In this document: in pieces, positions 7,618-13,291 of the stretch
Layout of the letters: each line of letters opens with the position of its first letter
How positions within the stretch are numbered: position 1 is the first letter of the stretch
DNA from: a virus
DNA: 28,673 nt
Direction: 5' to 3' (one strand)
IMG/VR virus record: IMGVR_UViG_3300049216_000646
Coordinates: 1-28,673 of that record
Made by a program: the position numbers and the translations under genes
The notes under the pieces: generated by a model
Told to the model about the DNA's origin: nothing
The model's input: the letters and a program-made list of their open reading frames with translations, nothing else
Databases searched by the model: none

Positions 7618-8457
7618 TCAGAGCGTGGTAAAGTGCCGGTTCCCGTGGATCGAGAACTCCGGCATCTTAAGGTCTTTGATACCCGCGGCCCCGGTGCGAT
7701 CCCGCTCTTTCCTTGCGGCGATGGCATCGGTGAGTTCCTGCGGCGAAATTTTTATGCGCGGCGTGTCGAGGGGTGGCGGGGCCGCGAGCTTATCAAACCC
7801 CGCCAGGATATCCTCCATGGAGATGTCGGCCGCGCTGGGTGTGATGGGTACTCCGGTATGCGACGAGCCTGCCGGCATGGGTGCCACTCCGGCATCGTCT
7901 TGCGGGTCGATGAGGATCGTTTCGTCCCGGCTGGCGAGGATATGCGTGGGTGCCTCGCCGAGATCACCCAATGCGTCCGGTGCCTGGTCGGGCAGGGCGA
8001 TGCCTTCAAGGGTGATGGTGGGCGATGGCGGGGTGGCGGGTGCTGCGCCAGGCCCGAGCGTCACCGTCACCTGGTTGGGTGTGGTAGCGCCTGGGTCGAA
8101 GTTGAACACGATGCTCGCGGTGTTAGCGACGTTCTGCGCTGGGGGTTTGAGCTTGTTGCGGCGATGGTCGAGGGCTTCGTATGCGGACTTCTTATCGCGC
8201 ACCTCGATAGACTTCATCGCGGCGACGTAGATGCTGTCCGTGATGTTGTCGATCTGGAGGTCGAGGATGGCGACGCGCTTGTCGATCCCATCGGTAGCGA
8301 GAGACTGCGCAACCGCGGCATCACGCAGCGTTTGCTCCAAAATGGTTGGGTCCAGGCCGTACTGGTGGGCGAGCAGGCGCAGGTTCGCATCCGCTGTGAT
8401 CTTGTCGATCAGGGCTTGGGGGGTTTGGGCCGGCGGAGGTGCCAGGGTTTGGGACAT
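7618..8457 (-). CDS. Terminase small subunit-like protein
   Basis: A 279-residue protein if it starts at the ATG at 8457 (MSQTLAPPPAQTPQALIDKI). A longer version would use TTG at 8499, but neither has a clear Shine-Dalgarno. Residues about 20-110 are helical (LRLLAHQYGLDPTILEQTLR looks like a helix-turn-helix), followed by a long Pro/Gly/Ala-rich linker and a helical C-terminus (PQELTDAIAARKERDR). It is first in the late operon, directly before terL, the usual place for a DNA-recognition subunit. Assignment is by position and the N-terminal HTH-like segment; sequence identity to known TerS families is not evident. Confidence 0.55.
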   Translation of the reverse strand: MSQTLAPPPAQTPQALIDKITADANLRLLAHQYGLDPTILEQTLRDAAVAQSLATDGIDKRVAILDLQIDNITDSIYVAAMKSIEVRDKKSAYEALDHRRNKLKPPAQNVANTASIVFNFDPGATTPNQVTVTLGPGAAPATPPSPTITLEGIALPDQAPDALGDLGEAPTHILASRDETILIDPQDDAGVAPMPAGSSHTGVPITPSAADISMEDILAGFDKLAAPPPLDTPRIKISPQELTDAIAARKERDRTGAAGIKDLKMPEFSIHGNRHFTTL

Positions 8458-8468
8458 GGGTGGTGAAG

Positions 8469-8494
8469 TGTTAGCGGGGTTTTGGGGTGTTAGC
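8469..8494. promoter_or_regulatory. Direct repeats of TGTTAGC upstream of the late operon
   Basis: TGTTAGC occurs at 8469-8475 and 8488-8494, immediately upstream of the ATG of the TerS-like gene. They are probable binding sites for the regulator that recognises the same word elsewhere. No convincing minus-strand promoter could be picked out between 8458 and 8640. Confidence 0.35.
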
Positions 8495-8640
8495 AACAAA
8501 ATGTAGTGATGTATCTTATGTTACGGGGGTTTGAAAATGGCCTTCGCACTCACGGGCTGCCGTTATGATGACCTGGGGTGCCGACGCGCTGGTCCGATAT
8601 GACCACCCCGCCACCATGTAACATGGCACGTTGCGCGTTT

Positions 8641-8658
8641 GATTAACTGCGGTTAATC
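8641..8658. repeat. 18-bp palindrome, copy 1
   Basis: GATTAACTGCGGTTAATC, one mismatch in the inner arm. It lies 8 nt upstream of the -35 box of the rightward promoter at 8667, in the divergent control region. Confidence 0.8.
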
Positions 8659-8666
8659 GCTCTTGT

Positions 8667-8695
8667 TTGACATACAAGCTAACACGTGCTAACTT
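8667..8695 (+). promoter_or_regulatory. Putative rightward promoter
   Basis: TTGACA at 8667-8672, 17-nt spacer, TAACTT at 8690-8695 with an extended TGC just before it. The spacer and -10 carry GCTAACA (8678-8684) and GCTAACT (8688-8694). The -10 match is weak, but the same arrangement (TTGAAA-N17-TAACTA with TGC) recurs at 10396. It would drive the 25-aa peptide and the 222-aa gene. Confidence 0.45.
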
Positions 8696-8747
8696 GTTGT
8701 TGCGTGACTACTTCAGCGCACTAACTACTAACTTGTTAGGTGATAAC

Positions 8748-8825
8748 ATGTTTCATCATGTTGTTGGCTTGTTCATTATCGGACTAACCATTGCTGGCAT
8801 GTGCCAGTTAATCGGTATCTATTAA
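8748..8825 (+). CDS. Putative 25-residue membrane peptide
   Basis: ATG at 8748, preceded by AGGTG, opens a 25-codon frame: MFHHVVGLFIIGLTIAGM followed by CQLIGIY. Nearly the whole peptide is one hydrophobic helix. It lies between the rightward promoter and the 222-aa gene. Peptides this small are hard to confirm from sequence alone; the start context and composition are the only support. Confidence 0.4.
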   Translation: MFHHVVGLFIIGLTIAGMCQLIGIY

Positions 8826-8852
8826 CTCACTCACACATAAGGATGTTTACAT

Positions 8853-9521
8853 ATGTCTAACGTTGCAAAAACGCCCCATGCCAATGCCATGGCGCAAGCC
8901 CCTGTTACTTATAACCCTGAAAGCTTTGTGATAGGCGTTGCCGGGGTTATCAAGGCTGACGCACAAGCGGGCTTGTCATTTGTGCAGGGAGTTGTGAAGC
9001 AGATTAAAGCTTGCCAGCTTCCAGCACTAAGCCCGGCCAGATATGACGCGGAATTATCTCCCGTGTTCAAGAAACTCATTGCGGATAAAACCGGGCTTTC
9101 TGAACAATCGGCGCGTATCTATCAGGCGGTGATTAAACCCATGGTCATTGCGCTGACCAATGGTTTCGTGCTGCCAGATGATGCGCGCTCTAAGAACGCT
9201 GCCGCCAAGGCTTGCGTGGCGTTTATCAGAACAAAAGGCTGGGGCACGACGCACGGCCGCAAAGCCCGTCAGCCCGGCGCAGGCGGCGCAGGAGGGGTAG
9301 GCGATGTCGGGGGCGGCGATGATAAAGACGCTGAGCCCGTCACGCTGCAAGATATCGCTGATTTATTGTTTGGCGATAATCCGGCCGCGCGTAATGCCTT
9401 TGTGTTGCTTGCTAAGAAACCCGAAGCTTTGGGCAAGCTGCTGATAGATGAGGCTGCAAAGCAAGCGCCCGTTGCTAAGCCTAGCGTGACGCCTCGCCGC
9501 TATAAGATGCTGTCCGCGTGA
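8853..9521 (+). CDS. Unrecognised 222-aa protein at the divergent control region
   Basis: ATG at 8853 with AAGGA about 9 nt upstream. The N-terminal half is helical (ESFVIGVAGVIKADAQAGLS, SPVFKKLIADKTGLSEQSAR); the LSEQSARIYQAVIKPMV part could be an HTH-like helix pair. A Gly-rich linker follows at about residues 138-155 (GAGGAGGVGDVGGGDD). The C-terminal part is helical with a basic end (TPRRYKM). No family is recognised. It is the first gene of the right arm, is isolated by a strong terminator, and has its own promoter with operator-like words. That is the place where a temperate phage often keeps a regulator, so a regulatory role is a reasonable guess but unproven. Confidence 0.75.
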   Translation: MSNVAKTPHANAMAQAPVTYNPESFVIGVAGVIKADAQAGLSFVQGVVKQIKACQLPALSPARYDAELSPVFKKLIADKTGLSEQSARIYQAVIKPMVIALTNGFVLPDDARSKNAAAKACVAFIRTKGWGTTHGRKARQPGAGGAGGVGDVGGGDDKDAEPVTLQDIADLLFGDNPAARNAFVLLAKKPEALGKLLIDEAAKQAPVAKPSVTPRRYKMLSA

Positions 9522-9553
9522 GGTAAACCCCCTCACACATACTAACCTACAAC

Positions 9554-9586
9554 AGCCCCCTAGGCGAAAGCCTAGGGGGCTTTCTT
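9554..9586 (+). terminator. Strong Rho-independent terminator
   Basis: GCCCCCTAGGC (9555-9565) and GCCTAGGGGGC (9570-9580) form an 11-bp perfect stem closed by a GAAA tetraloop, extended by an A-T pair, and followed by TTTCTT. It lies 33 nt after the stop of the 222-aa gene and should insulate it from the downstream region. Confidence 0.9.
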
Positions 9587-9602
9587 GTGTCTGTAGCTTG
9601 CC

Positions 9603-9733
<131 letters not shown>

Positions 9734-9850
9734 GACACAAAAGACACGGTAACACGGCGCGGCCATAAACCATTGAACGCGCTACATATTTTAGGGGGGT
9801 ATAACAAAACCGATGCGGGGTGTTAGGAGCACTGTACAAAAACGCTGCGC

Positions 9851-9868
9851 GATTAACCATGGTTAATC
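9851..9868. repeat. 18-bp palindrome, copy 2 (perfect)
   Basis: GATTAACCATGGTTAATC, a perfect palindrome. The central ATG (9859) opens an 18-codon frame that ends just before the hairpin at 9917; no ribosome binding site precedes it. Confidence 0.85.
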
Positions 9869-9915
9869 ATCGCGAGGGCGACTTACTCCAGGTTTTAGCG
9901 GGCGAGAATAAGTAA
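9859..9915 (+). CDS. Possible 18-residue leader peptide
   Basis: The ATG is the centre of palindrome copy 2 and the frame reads MVNHREGDLLQVLAGENK, then TAA two nt before the terminator stem. The arrangement palindrome, short frame, terminator looks like an attenuator, but there is no visible Shine-Dalgarno and the frame is very short. Confidence 0.2.
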   Translation: MVNHREGDLLQVLAGENK

Positions 9916-9916
9916 G

Positions 9917-9941
9917 AATGGCGGATATCCGCCATTTTTTG
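9917..9941 (+). terminator. Rho-independent terminator or attenuator
   Basis: AATGGCGG and CCGCCATT pair around ATAT (9917-9936), followed by a run of T. Outside it, AAGTAAG (9910-9916) and CTTACTT (9943-9949) could extend the structure. It ends any transcript that passes palindrome copy 2. Confidence 0.8.
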
Positions 9942-9958
9942 CCTTACTTAACCCATTG

Positions 9959-10360
9959 AAGAACAAGTTGTCATTACGCTATGGCGACGAATTTGTTTAG
10001 GTTTTTCAAGGTAGTTAGTTATAGTTATCGAGTAATAATAATTTAACTTGTTCTTGACCTAGACATATAGGAGCCGTCGTGACGACCCCTTGTGGGGATT
10101 CCCACCGAGCCGCCTGTTTTTGAGAGGTATATATTTTGGCTGGAAGAACAAGCTTAGTAATGTTTCATCCACCCACCACACAAAACCCCACAACCCATTG
10201 ATATATATAGTTCACATACCCCCTTTTTTCATTACGAAACCGTACTATCAACTCACTCTCTGTACGATACCGGAACAAGAACAAGTCAACATTTACGCAT
10301 AGTTTAACGGACAAGCGGATAATATACTAAAGAAAACAGCCGATAATATCGTACATCCCG
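9959..10360. other. AT-rich non-coding region with GAACAAG repeats, candidate origin or control region
   Basis: No credible gene is seen here. AAGAACAAG occurs directly at 9959-9967, 10144-10152 and 10277-10285, and inverted at 10047-10055 (CTTGTTCTT). The 9959 and inverted copies share 11 bp (AAGAACAAGTT/AACTTGTTCTT). Other features are a palindrome GTGGG-gatt-CCCAC (10092-10105), CGATAATATCG (10341-10351) and long A/T runs. A frame at 10079 (GTG after AGGAG) stops after 14 codons. Repeated short words in AT-rich DNA fit iterons of an origin or binding sites, but neither is proven. Confidence 0.4.
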
Positions 10361-10395
10361 CTAAAGCTCCCTTGAAACTAGCTGTAAACTAACTA

Positions 10396-10424
10396 TTGAA
10401 AAACCCGCTCACACCTGCTAACTA
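10396..10424 (+). promoter_or_regulatory. Putative promoter of the small-gene operon
   Basis: TTGAAA (10396-10401), 17-nt spacer, TAACTA (10419-10424) preceded by TGC. Its layout matches the promoter at 8667. It precedes palindrome copy 3 and the first HTH-like gene. Confidence 0.4.
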
Positions 10425-10453
10425 GTTTAACGGGTGTATTCCCACCTAAAACC

Positions 10454-10471
10454 CATTAACCACGGTTAATC
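10454..10471. repeat. 18-bp palindrome, copy 3
   Basis: CATTAACCACGGTTAATC, ending 13 nt before the ATG at 10485 and directly followed by the GAGAGG ribosome binding site. Confidence 0.85.
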
Positions 10472-10484
10472 GAGAGGTAAAACC

Positions 10485-10943
10485 ATGAGTTCAAAGCTTC
10501 ACACACATTTGCAGAAGTCTGCGATACTGAATTTAATGCTGGAGGTTACGCAAATACCTGTTACGAAACTAGCTAAACTCTTAGGGACCGATCGAGCACA
10601 TCTGGAACGGTGCCGGTTTGGCCGTGAGGTCTTGCCGGACGATGTGCTGGCATGGTTACAGGCAATGGCTGAACTCGCCAGCCGCGCGCCTACGCTCGCC
10701 CCCTCGCCGGCCAAGATTACGCAAGAGCTATCGGCACGCTCGCCGCATACCGCGCAAGCAACCCCTCACACCTCGCCAGAGGATGCAGCCGAGGCGGAAT
10801 TTTTGGCGGCGTGTGCGGCGTTCTCGCAACCCGCACCGCCACCACCAAAGTACGATGGCGCGGAATTTGCGGAAGCGATGGTCCAGCGCACGCCCGAGCA
10901 AGAGGAATTACTCCAGAGCGTATTGGATGAGTTAAATGATTAA
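10485..10943 (+). CDS. Putative HTH DNA-binding protein with acidic tail
   Basis: A 152-residue protein; ATG at 10485 has GAGAGG seven nt upstream. Residues about 20-65 (IPVTKLAKLLGTDRAHLERC, then RFGREVLPDDVLAWLQAM) look like a Cro/CI-type helix-turn-helix. The same pattern of conserved positions is found in the 76-aa protein at 11143 (PxKxAxL...LxRxRxxRE...LAWL). The remainder is Ala/Pro-rich and ends in an acidic helix (TPEQEELLQSVLDELND), as in regulators with a partner-binding tail. It is the first gene after the repeat region and might bind the palindromes; that link is an inference. Confidence 0.65.
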   Translation: MSSKLHTHLQKSAILNLMLEVTQIPVTKLAKLLGTDRAHLERCRFGREVLPDDVLAWLQAMAELASRAPTLAPSPAKITQELSARSPHTAQATPHTSPEDAAEAEFLAACAAFSQPAPPPPKYDGAEFAEAMVQRTPEQEELLQSVLDELND

Positions 10944-10973
10944 CCTCCCGCATGACTACACGGAGGGGTTGGG

Positions 10974-11146
10974 GTGCCAGGTAAGCCCGGCCAACACCCC
11001 ACCCCCACCCCCACCCCCACCCCCACCCCCACCCCCACCCCAAGATCGTTAGCCATGCGGGCCAGGAGCTAGAGGTGGACGCGCGTAGCATGTTCTGGGA
11101 CGCCAGCGCGTTGCGAGATAAGCCATACACGGAAGCAAAGCCGTGA
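10974..11146 (+). pseudogene. Small gene split by a frame change in an ACCCCC repeat
   Basis: GTG at 10974 has a strong GGAGG seven nt upstream and reads MPGKPGQHPTPTPTP through six ACCCCC hexamers (11001-11036), but this frame soon stops at 11070-11072. The -1 frame after the repeat reads KIVSHAGQELEVDARSMFWD, then ASALRDKPYTEAKP, and stops at 11144-11146. That stop overlaps the GTG of the next gene as in normal operon junctions. One extra C in the tract would join both parts. The flanking C runs (10997-11000 and 11038-11041) have four C, the internal ones five. It may be a slippage-controlled gene, a programmed frameshift, a sequencing error or a decayed gene. Confidence 0.5.
11001..11036. 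repeat. (ACCCCC)6 simple repeat
   Basis: Six exact ACCCCC hexamers flanked by partial units (45 nt of C/A-only sequence, 10997-11041). The unit length keeps a frame, but loss or gain of single C residues would shift it; see the split gene at 10974. Confidence 0.9.
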
Positions 11147-11373
11147 CGCCGTTTGAGCTAAGCCAAGCGCGCGAACTGCGCGAGGCGTTGGATGTTATAC
11201 CGATGCAGCCAGCGAAGATCGCGCGGCTTATAAACGCCACACCCCAACAACTCACACGTTGGCGCATGGCGCGCGAGCCAGTCGATGAGCGGATACTTGC
11301 TTGGCTCGTGCGGCTCGCACGCCTAATAGAAAAACGTCCCAAACTCAGGCGCGTAACGTCACGCACAAGCTAA
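11143..11373 (+). CDS. Small HTH DNA-binding protein
   Basis: A 76-residue basic protein, GTG start at 11143 overlapping the preceding stop (GTGA). The core MQPAKIARLINATPQQLTRW and RMAREPVDERILAWLVRLAR reads as a compact helix-turn-helix with the recognition helix around TPQQLTRWRM. It lines up with residues 20-65 of the protein encoded at 10485, so the two are probable paralogs. The C-terminus is basic (KRPKLRRVTSR). Probably a phage transcription regulator; the target is unknown. Confidence 0.65.
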   Translation: MTPFELSQARELREALDVIPMQPAKIARLINATPQQLTRWRMAREPVDERILAWLVRLARLIEKRPKLRRVTSRTS

Positions 11374-11390
11374 CATACACCCACAACAAG

Positions 11391-11419
11391 TTGACATAAG
11401 CTAACGGATAAGTTATGTT
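11391..11419 (+). promoter_or_regulatory. Sigma70-type promoter with GCTAAC spacer element
   Basis: TTGACA (11391-11396), 17-nt spacer starting TAAGCTAAC, TATGTT (11414-11419). The 15-mer TTGACATAAGCTAAC is identical in the promoters at 14332 and 16551. It drives the genes from 11508. Confidence 0.75.
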
Positions 11420-11476
11420 AGGTGAGATGAATGGGAAGCACCACTCATCACACCCACACAACACTTAAACTTAAGC

Positions 11477-11494
11477 GATTAACCGTGGTTAATC
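11477..11494. repeat. 18-bp palindrome, copy 4
   Basis: GATTAACCGTGGTTAATC, fused to the AGGAG ribosome binding site of the gene at 11508. Confidence 0.85.
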
Positions 11495-11507
11495 AGGAGA
11501 TTGGACA

Positions 11508-11747
11508 ATGAAGCTGTATATGGTGGAGGGCGACTCCAGAGAAGGCCATAGGCATAAGGTGTTTATCGTCGCCAACGACGAGCATGAGGCGGTGTCTCAT
11601 GCGGCGGAGATGCTGACCATCGCGCCGCCGGAGCATGTCTATGAACTGCCCGCGCCGACGAAGGCCAACGCGGGGTGGAACGATCTGTTCAACATGAAGC
11701 AATGGCGGGCACGCCGCACAACGGGTGGCGAATGGTACGCCATCTAA
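11508..11747 (+). CDS. Small protein of unknown function
   Basis: A 79-residue protein with ATG at 11508 and AGGAG eight nt upstream. It begins MKLYMVEGDSREGHRHKVFI, a beta-strand start followed by a helix (NDEHEAVSHAAEMLTI) and an aromatic C-terminus (GWNDLFNMKQW, GGEWYAI). The fold resembles small ferredoxin-like or Gp-type accessory phage proteins, but no family is recognised. Its N-terminus resembles the 17-residue frame at 13014 (KLYFIES), which also follows a palindrome. Confidence 0.75.
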   Translation: MKLYMVEGDSREGHRHKVFIVANDEHEAVSHAAEMLTIAPPEHVYELPAPTKANAGWNDLFNMKQWRARRTTGGEWYAI

Positions 11748-11751
11748 CAAC

Positions 11752-11769
11752 CATTAACCACGGTTAATC
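11752..11769. repeat. 18-bp palindrome, copy 5
   Basis: CATTAACCACGGTTAATC, immediately before AGGAG; ends 11 nt before the ATG at 11781. Confidence 0.85.
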
Positions 11770-11780
11770 AGGAGATAGCG

Positions 11781-12155
11781 ATGTTTGATGCAACATTTAC
11801 GCCGCATGAACGCGAACTGTTCCGCAAGTCGAATGATACGCGGCGCGCCATGTTCGCGTATCACCTAATGACGCACCTGCAAGTCGAGGCGCAAGCCTTG
11901 AAAACGTCAGTGGATTGGCACGCCAACAGTCACGACTACATGCTCGCCCAGATCGCCGTCGTCGAGGCCATACACGACGCGGTGCTTATCAGCCGGGAAT
12001 ACTTCGAGCTGTTGTGCGCGAACCACGCAGCGCCGCCTGTGCCCGTCGCCGGGAGCTGGCTCGCAACGGATAGGTCGGAGGACGCTGCGACGGCAGAGGA
12101 AGAAACGGATAAGCTCGTCGCCGAGGCAGGGCTACCGAACGGCAGCAATCAGTAA
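11781..12155 (+). CDS. Helical protein of unknown function
   Basis: A 124-residue protein, ATG at 11781 with AGGAG six nt upstream. Mostly helical (ERELFRKSNDTRRAMFAYHL, IAVVEAIHDAVLISREYFEL) with an acidic, Ala/Glu-rich C-terminus. Several His residues are spread through the helices (MTHLQVE, WHANSHDY) but no metal motif is clear. It is one of a series of small genes each led by a palindrome and AGGAG; the TAA stop overlaps the next palindrome. Function unknown. Confidence 0.75.
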   Translation: MFDATFTPHERELFRKSNDTRRAMFAYHLMTHLQVEAQALKTSVDWHANSHDYMLAQIAVVEAIHDAVLISREYFELLCANHAAPPVPVAGSWLATDRSEDAATAEEETDKLVAEAGLPNGSNQ

Positions 12156-12171
12156 TTAACCACGGTTAATC
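12154..12171. repeat. 18-bp palindrome, copy 6
   Basis: AATTAACCACGGTTAATC. It overlaps the TAA stop of the upstream gene (12153-12155) and abuts AGGAG of the next gene. Confidence 0.85.
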
Positions 12172-12182
12172 AGGAGATTAAT

Positions 12183-12491
12183 ATGCAAGGACCAAACAAT
12201 AAGGACCGCGCACAATGGGCGCGTGATGCTGTGCATAGCTTTATGGGAGACACCGGCTTAAACCCACGCATCCGCGAAGACTACGAGTGCGGCGTGCGCG
12301 ACCTGCTCGCCGACCTGCGGCACCTGTGCGCCGAAGACGGGTTTGACTTTGAAGCGTTCGTCGAAGGGTCGGCCAGCGTGTTCAATGAGGAAGTGCAGGA
12401 GGAAGCCGAAGAGGCAGCCGAGATATCCGGCACGGGGCGCTGGGCGGTCTCTCACGTCAACCCGAAGCAGGAGATAACCCATGACCGATAA
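12183..12491 (+). CDS. Acidic protein of unknown function
   Basis: A 102-residue protein, ATG at 12183 with AGGAG seven nt upstream. It is rich in Asp and Glu (EDYECGVRDLLADLRHLCAED, then EEVQEEAEEAAEI) and predicted helical. Acidic small early proteins of phages often mimic DNA or bind host factors, but nothing specific can be claimed. Its end overlaps the start of the DUF6948-type gene by 11 nt, so the two are probably co-translated. Confidence 0.7.
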   Translation: MQGPNNKDRAQWARDAVHSFMGDTGLNPRIREDYECGVRDLLADLRHLCAEDGFDFEAFVEGSASVFNEEVQEEAEEAAEISGTGRWAVSHVNPKQEITHDR

Positions 12492-12774
12492 AAAACACCC
12501 GATGCTTGGTCGCCACTGTATTATCCGCACCTACTCGGCAGGCGTTCATATCGGCATCGTCAACTATGTCGAAGGCATGGAGGTTCACCTCACAGACGCG
12601 CTGCGTTTGTGGTCCTGGGAAGGCGGCGGCTTGTCGCTGTCCGCCATCGCCCAGGTCGGTATGAAAGGTGGTCGGGTCGATCGGACGCGCGAGGTTTACC
12701 TCACGAACGTTATCGAGATCATCCCGACAACTGAGGATGCGCGCAAGACATACGGGAGGTTCATAGAGAAATGA
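12481..12774 (+). CDS. DUF6948-type protein
   Basis: A 97-residue protein, ATG at 12481 preceded by GGAG. The segments RHCIIRTYSAGVHIGIVNYV, ALRLWSWEGGGLSLSAIA and EIIPTTEDARK match what I remember of DUF6948, a family found in phages: an 'R-T-Y-S-A-G-V-H' strand, a 'LW-x-W' turn, a Leu-Ser helix and a final 'EIIP-T-E-A' helix. Function is unknown. The stop overlaps the next start in ATGA. Confidence 0.75.
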   Translation: MTDKKHPMLGRHCIIRTYSAGVHIGIVNYVEGMEVHLTDALRLWSWEGGGLSLSAIAQVGMKGGRVDRTREVYLTNVIEIIPTTEDARKTYGRFIEK

Positions 12775-12995
12775 GTACGCGCGGCGCACATCACAACGAC
12801 CCGCCGAACGCCGGACACGGACACGGACACGGACACGGACACGGAGACGGAGACGGACACGGAGACGGACACGGACACGGAGACGCTCACCGCCTGCAAG
12901 AGCAGCAGGCGGTGAGCGTCGTGGCGCGAGCGTTCTTCCAGCGCCAGTGGATGGTCGAGCGTTTGACGAACACCCAACCAATTAACCACAGTTAA
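12771..12995 (+). CDS. His-Gly/Asp-Gly repeat protein
   Basis: A 74-residue protein starting in an ATGA overlap at 12771. Residues 15-38 are pure HG and DG dipeptides encoded by GGACAC and GGAGAC hexamers, then AHRLQEQQAVSVVARAFFQR and a C-terminus ending INHS whose TAA lies inside palindrome copy 7. A His-rich run could bind metal ions such as nickel or zinc, but the repeat may be a product of slippage alone. The repeat is followed by a perfect 16-bp hairpin within the coding sequence. Confidence 0.6.
   Translation: MSTRGAHHNDPPNAGHGHGHGHGHGDGDGHGDGHGHGDAHRLQEQQAVSVVARAFFQRQWMVERLTNTQPINHS
12813..12884. repeat. Twelve GGACAC/GGAGAC hexamers
   Basis: Twelve consecutive in-frame hexamers (eight GGACAC, four GGAGAC) encoding His-Gly and Asp-Gly. 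Variation between copies could come from slippage; the number of units would set the length of the HG stretch. Confidence 0.9.
12882..12920 (+). other. Perfect 16-bp hairpin inside a coding sequence
   Basis: GACGCTCACCGCCTGC (12882-12897) pairs exactly with GCAGGCGGTGAGCGTC (12905-12920) over a 7-nt loop. No T run follows, so it is not a standard terminator. It could slow translation or transcription of the HG-repeat gene, act as a processing site, or be a protein site. Confidence 0.8.
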
Positions 12996-12997
12996 TC
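12980..12997. repeat. 18-bp palindrome, copy 7
   Basis: AATTAACCACAGTTAATC, one mismatch. It contains the TAA stop (12993-12995) of the HG-repeat gene and lies 16 nt before the ATG at 13014. Confidence 0.8.
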
Positions 12998-13013
12998 AAC
13001 AGGAGAATGTGCG

Positions 13014-13067
13014 ATGAGCACCCACAAGCTTTATTTCATCGAGAGCGCAGACTACCCCGAGGCCTGA
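13014..13067 (+). CDS. Short frame, possibly a truncated copy of the 11508 gene
   Basis: ATG at 13014 with AGGAG upstream opens 17 codons, MSTHKLYFIESADYPEA, then TGA; the same frame continues five codons to TAG. The start context equals that of the neighbouring genes and KLYFIES resembles the KLYMVEG start of the protein at 11508. It is either a real micropeptide or the remains of a gene. Confidence 0.35.
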   Translation: MSTHKLYFIESADYPEA

Positions 13068-13094
13068 GACCACCTGCTCGTCTAGCGTTTTCAC

Positions 13095-13119
13095 TAGCGT
13101 GAGGCTCGCTCTCACGCTA
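13095..13119. other. Hairpin between operon segments
   Basis: TAGCGTGAG (13095-13103) and CTCACGCTA (13111-13119) form a perfect 9-bp stem with a 7-nt loop. There is no T run, so it may be a weak terminator, an RNA-processing site or an operator. Confidence 0.5.
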
Positions 13120-13139
13120 ACCTCCTAACACCCCCTCAC

Positions 13140-13157
13140 CATTAACCACGGTTAATC
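13140..13157. repeat. 18-bp palindrome, copy 8
   Basis: CATTAACCACGGTTAATC, ending only 5 nt before the ATG at 13163, so it replaces the usual ribosome binding site. Confidence 0.85.
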
Positions 13158-13162
13158 ACCCC

Positions 13163-13291
13163 ATGAACCTACATATAATCGGAGAGCTATACCTGCTCTC
13201 CCAACTGGCGACCCTGGCGCTGATCCTCACTGTAGGGTGGCACCACAACCTCAACAACCCCCACTTCGACAGAGAAGGAAACAGGCTATGA
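13163..13291 (+). CDS. Putative small single-TM protein (42 aa)
   Basis: ATG at 13163; the TGA stop overlaps the ATG of the next gene. Residues 5-24 (IIGELYLLSQLATLALILTV) form one hydrophobic helix, followed by a polar tail WHHNLNNPHFDREGNR. No Shine-Dalgarno is visible between palindrome copy 8 and the start. The ATGA junction and the composition support it as real. Confidence 0.5.
   Translation: MNLHIIGELYLLSQLATLALILTVGWHHNLNNPHFDREGNRL

Noticed and set aside
7237-8466. 409-aa plus-strand open frame opposite the terminase region
   Set aside because: It covers two minus-strand genes with better signals, has Arg/Gly/Val-rich composition typical of antisense frames and no start context.
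10090-10302. 70-aa open frame from a TTG in the AT-rich region
   Set aside because: No ribosome binding site at the right distance, odd composition, and it runs through the GAACAAG repeats and T runs; it is probably not a gene.
12813-12884. CRISPR-like array
   Set aside because: Units are six bases with no spacers; it is a simple repeat coding for His-Gly.
12457-12989. Minus-strand frames with Arg-Val and Ser-Val repeats
   Set aside because: They are the reverse reading of the GGACAC hexamers inside real plus-strand genes.
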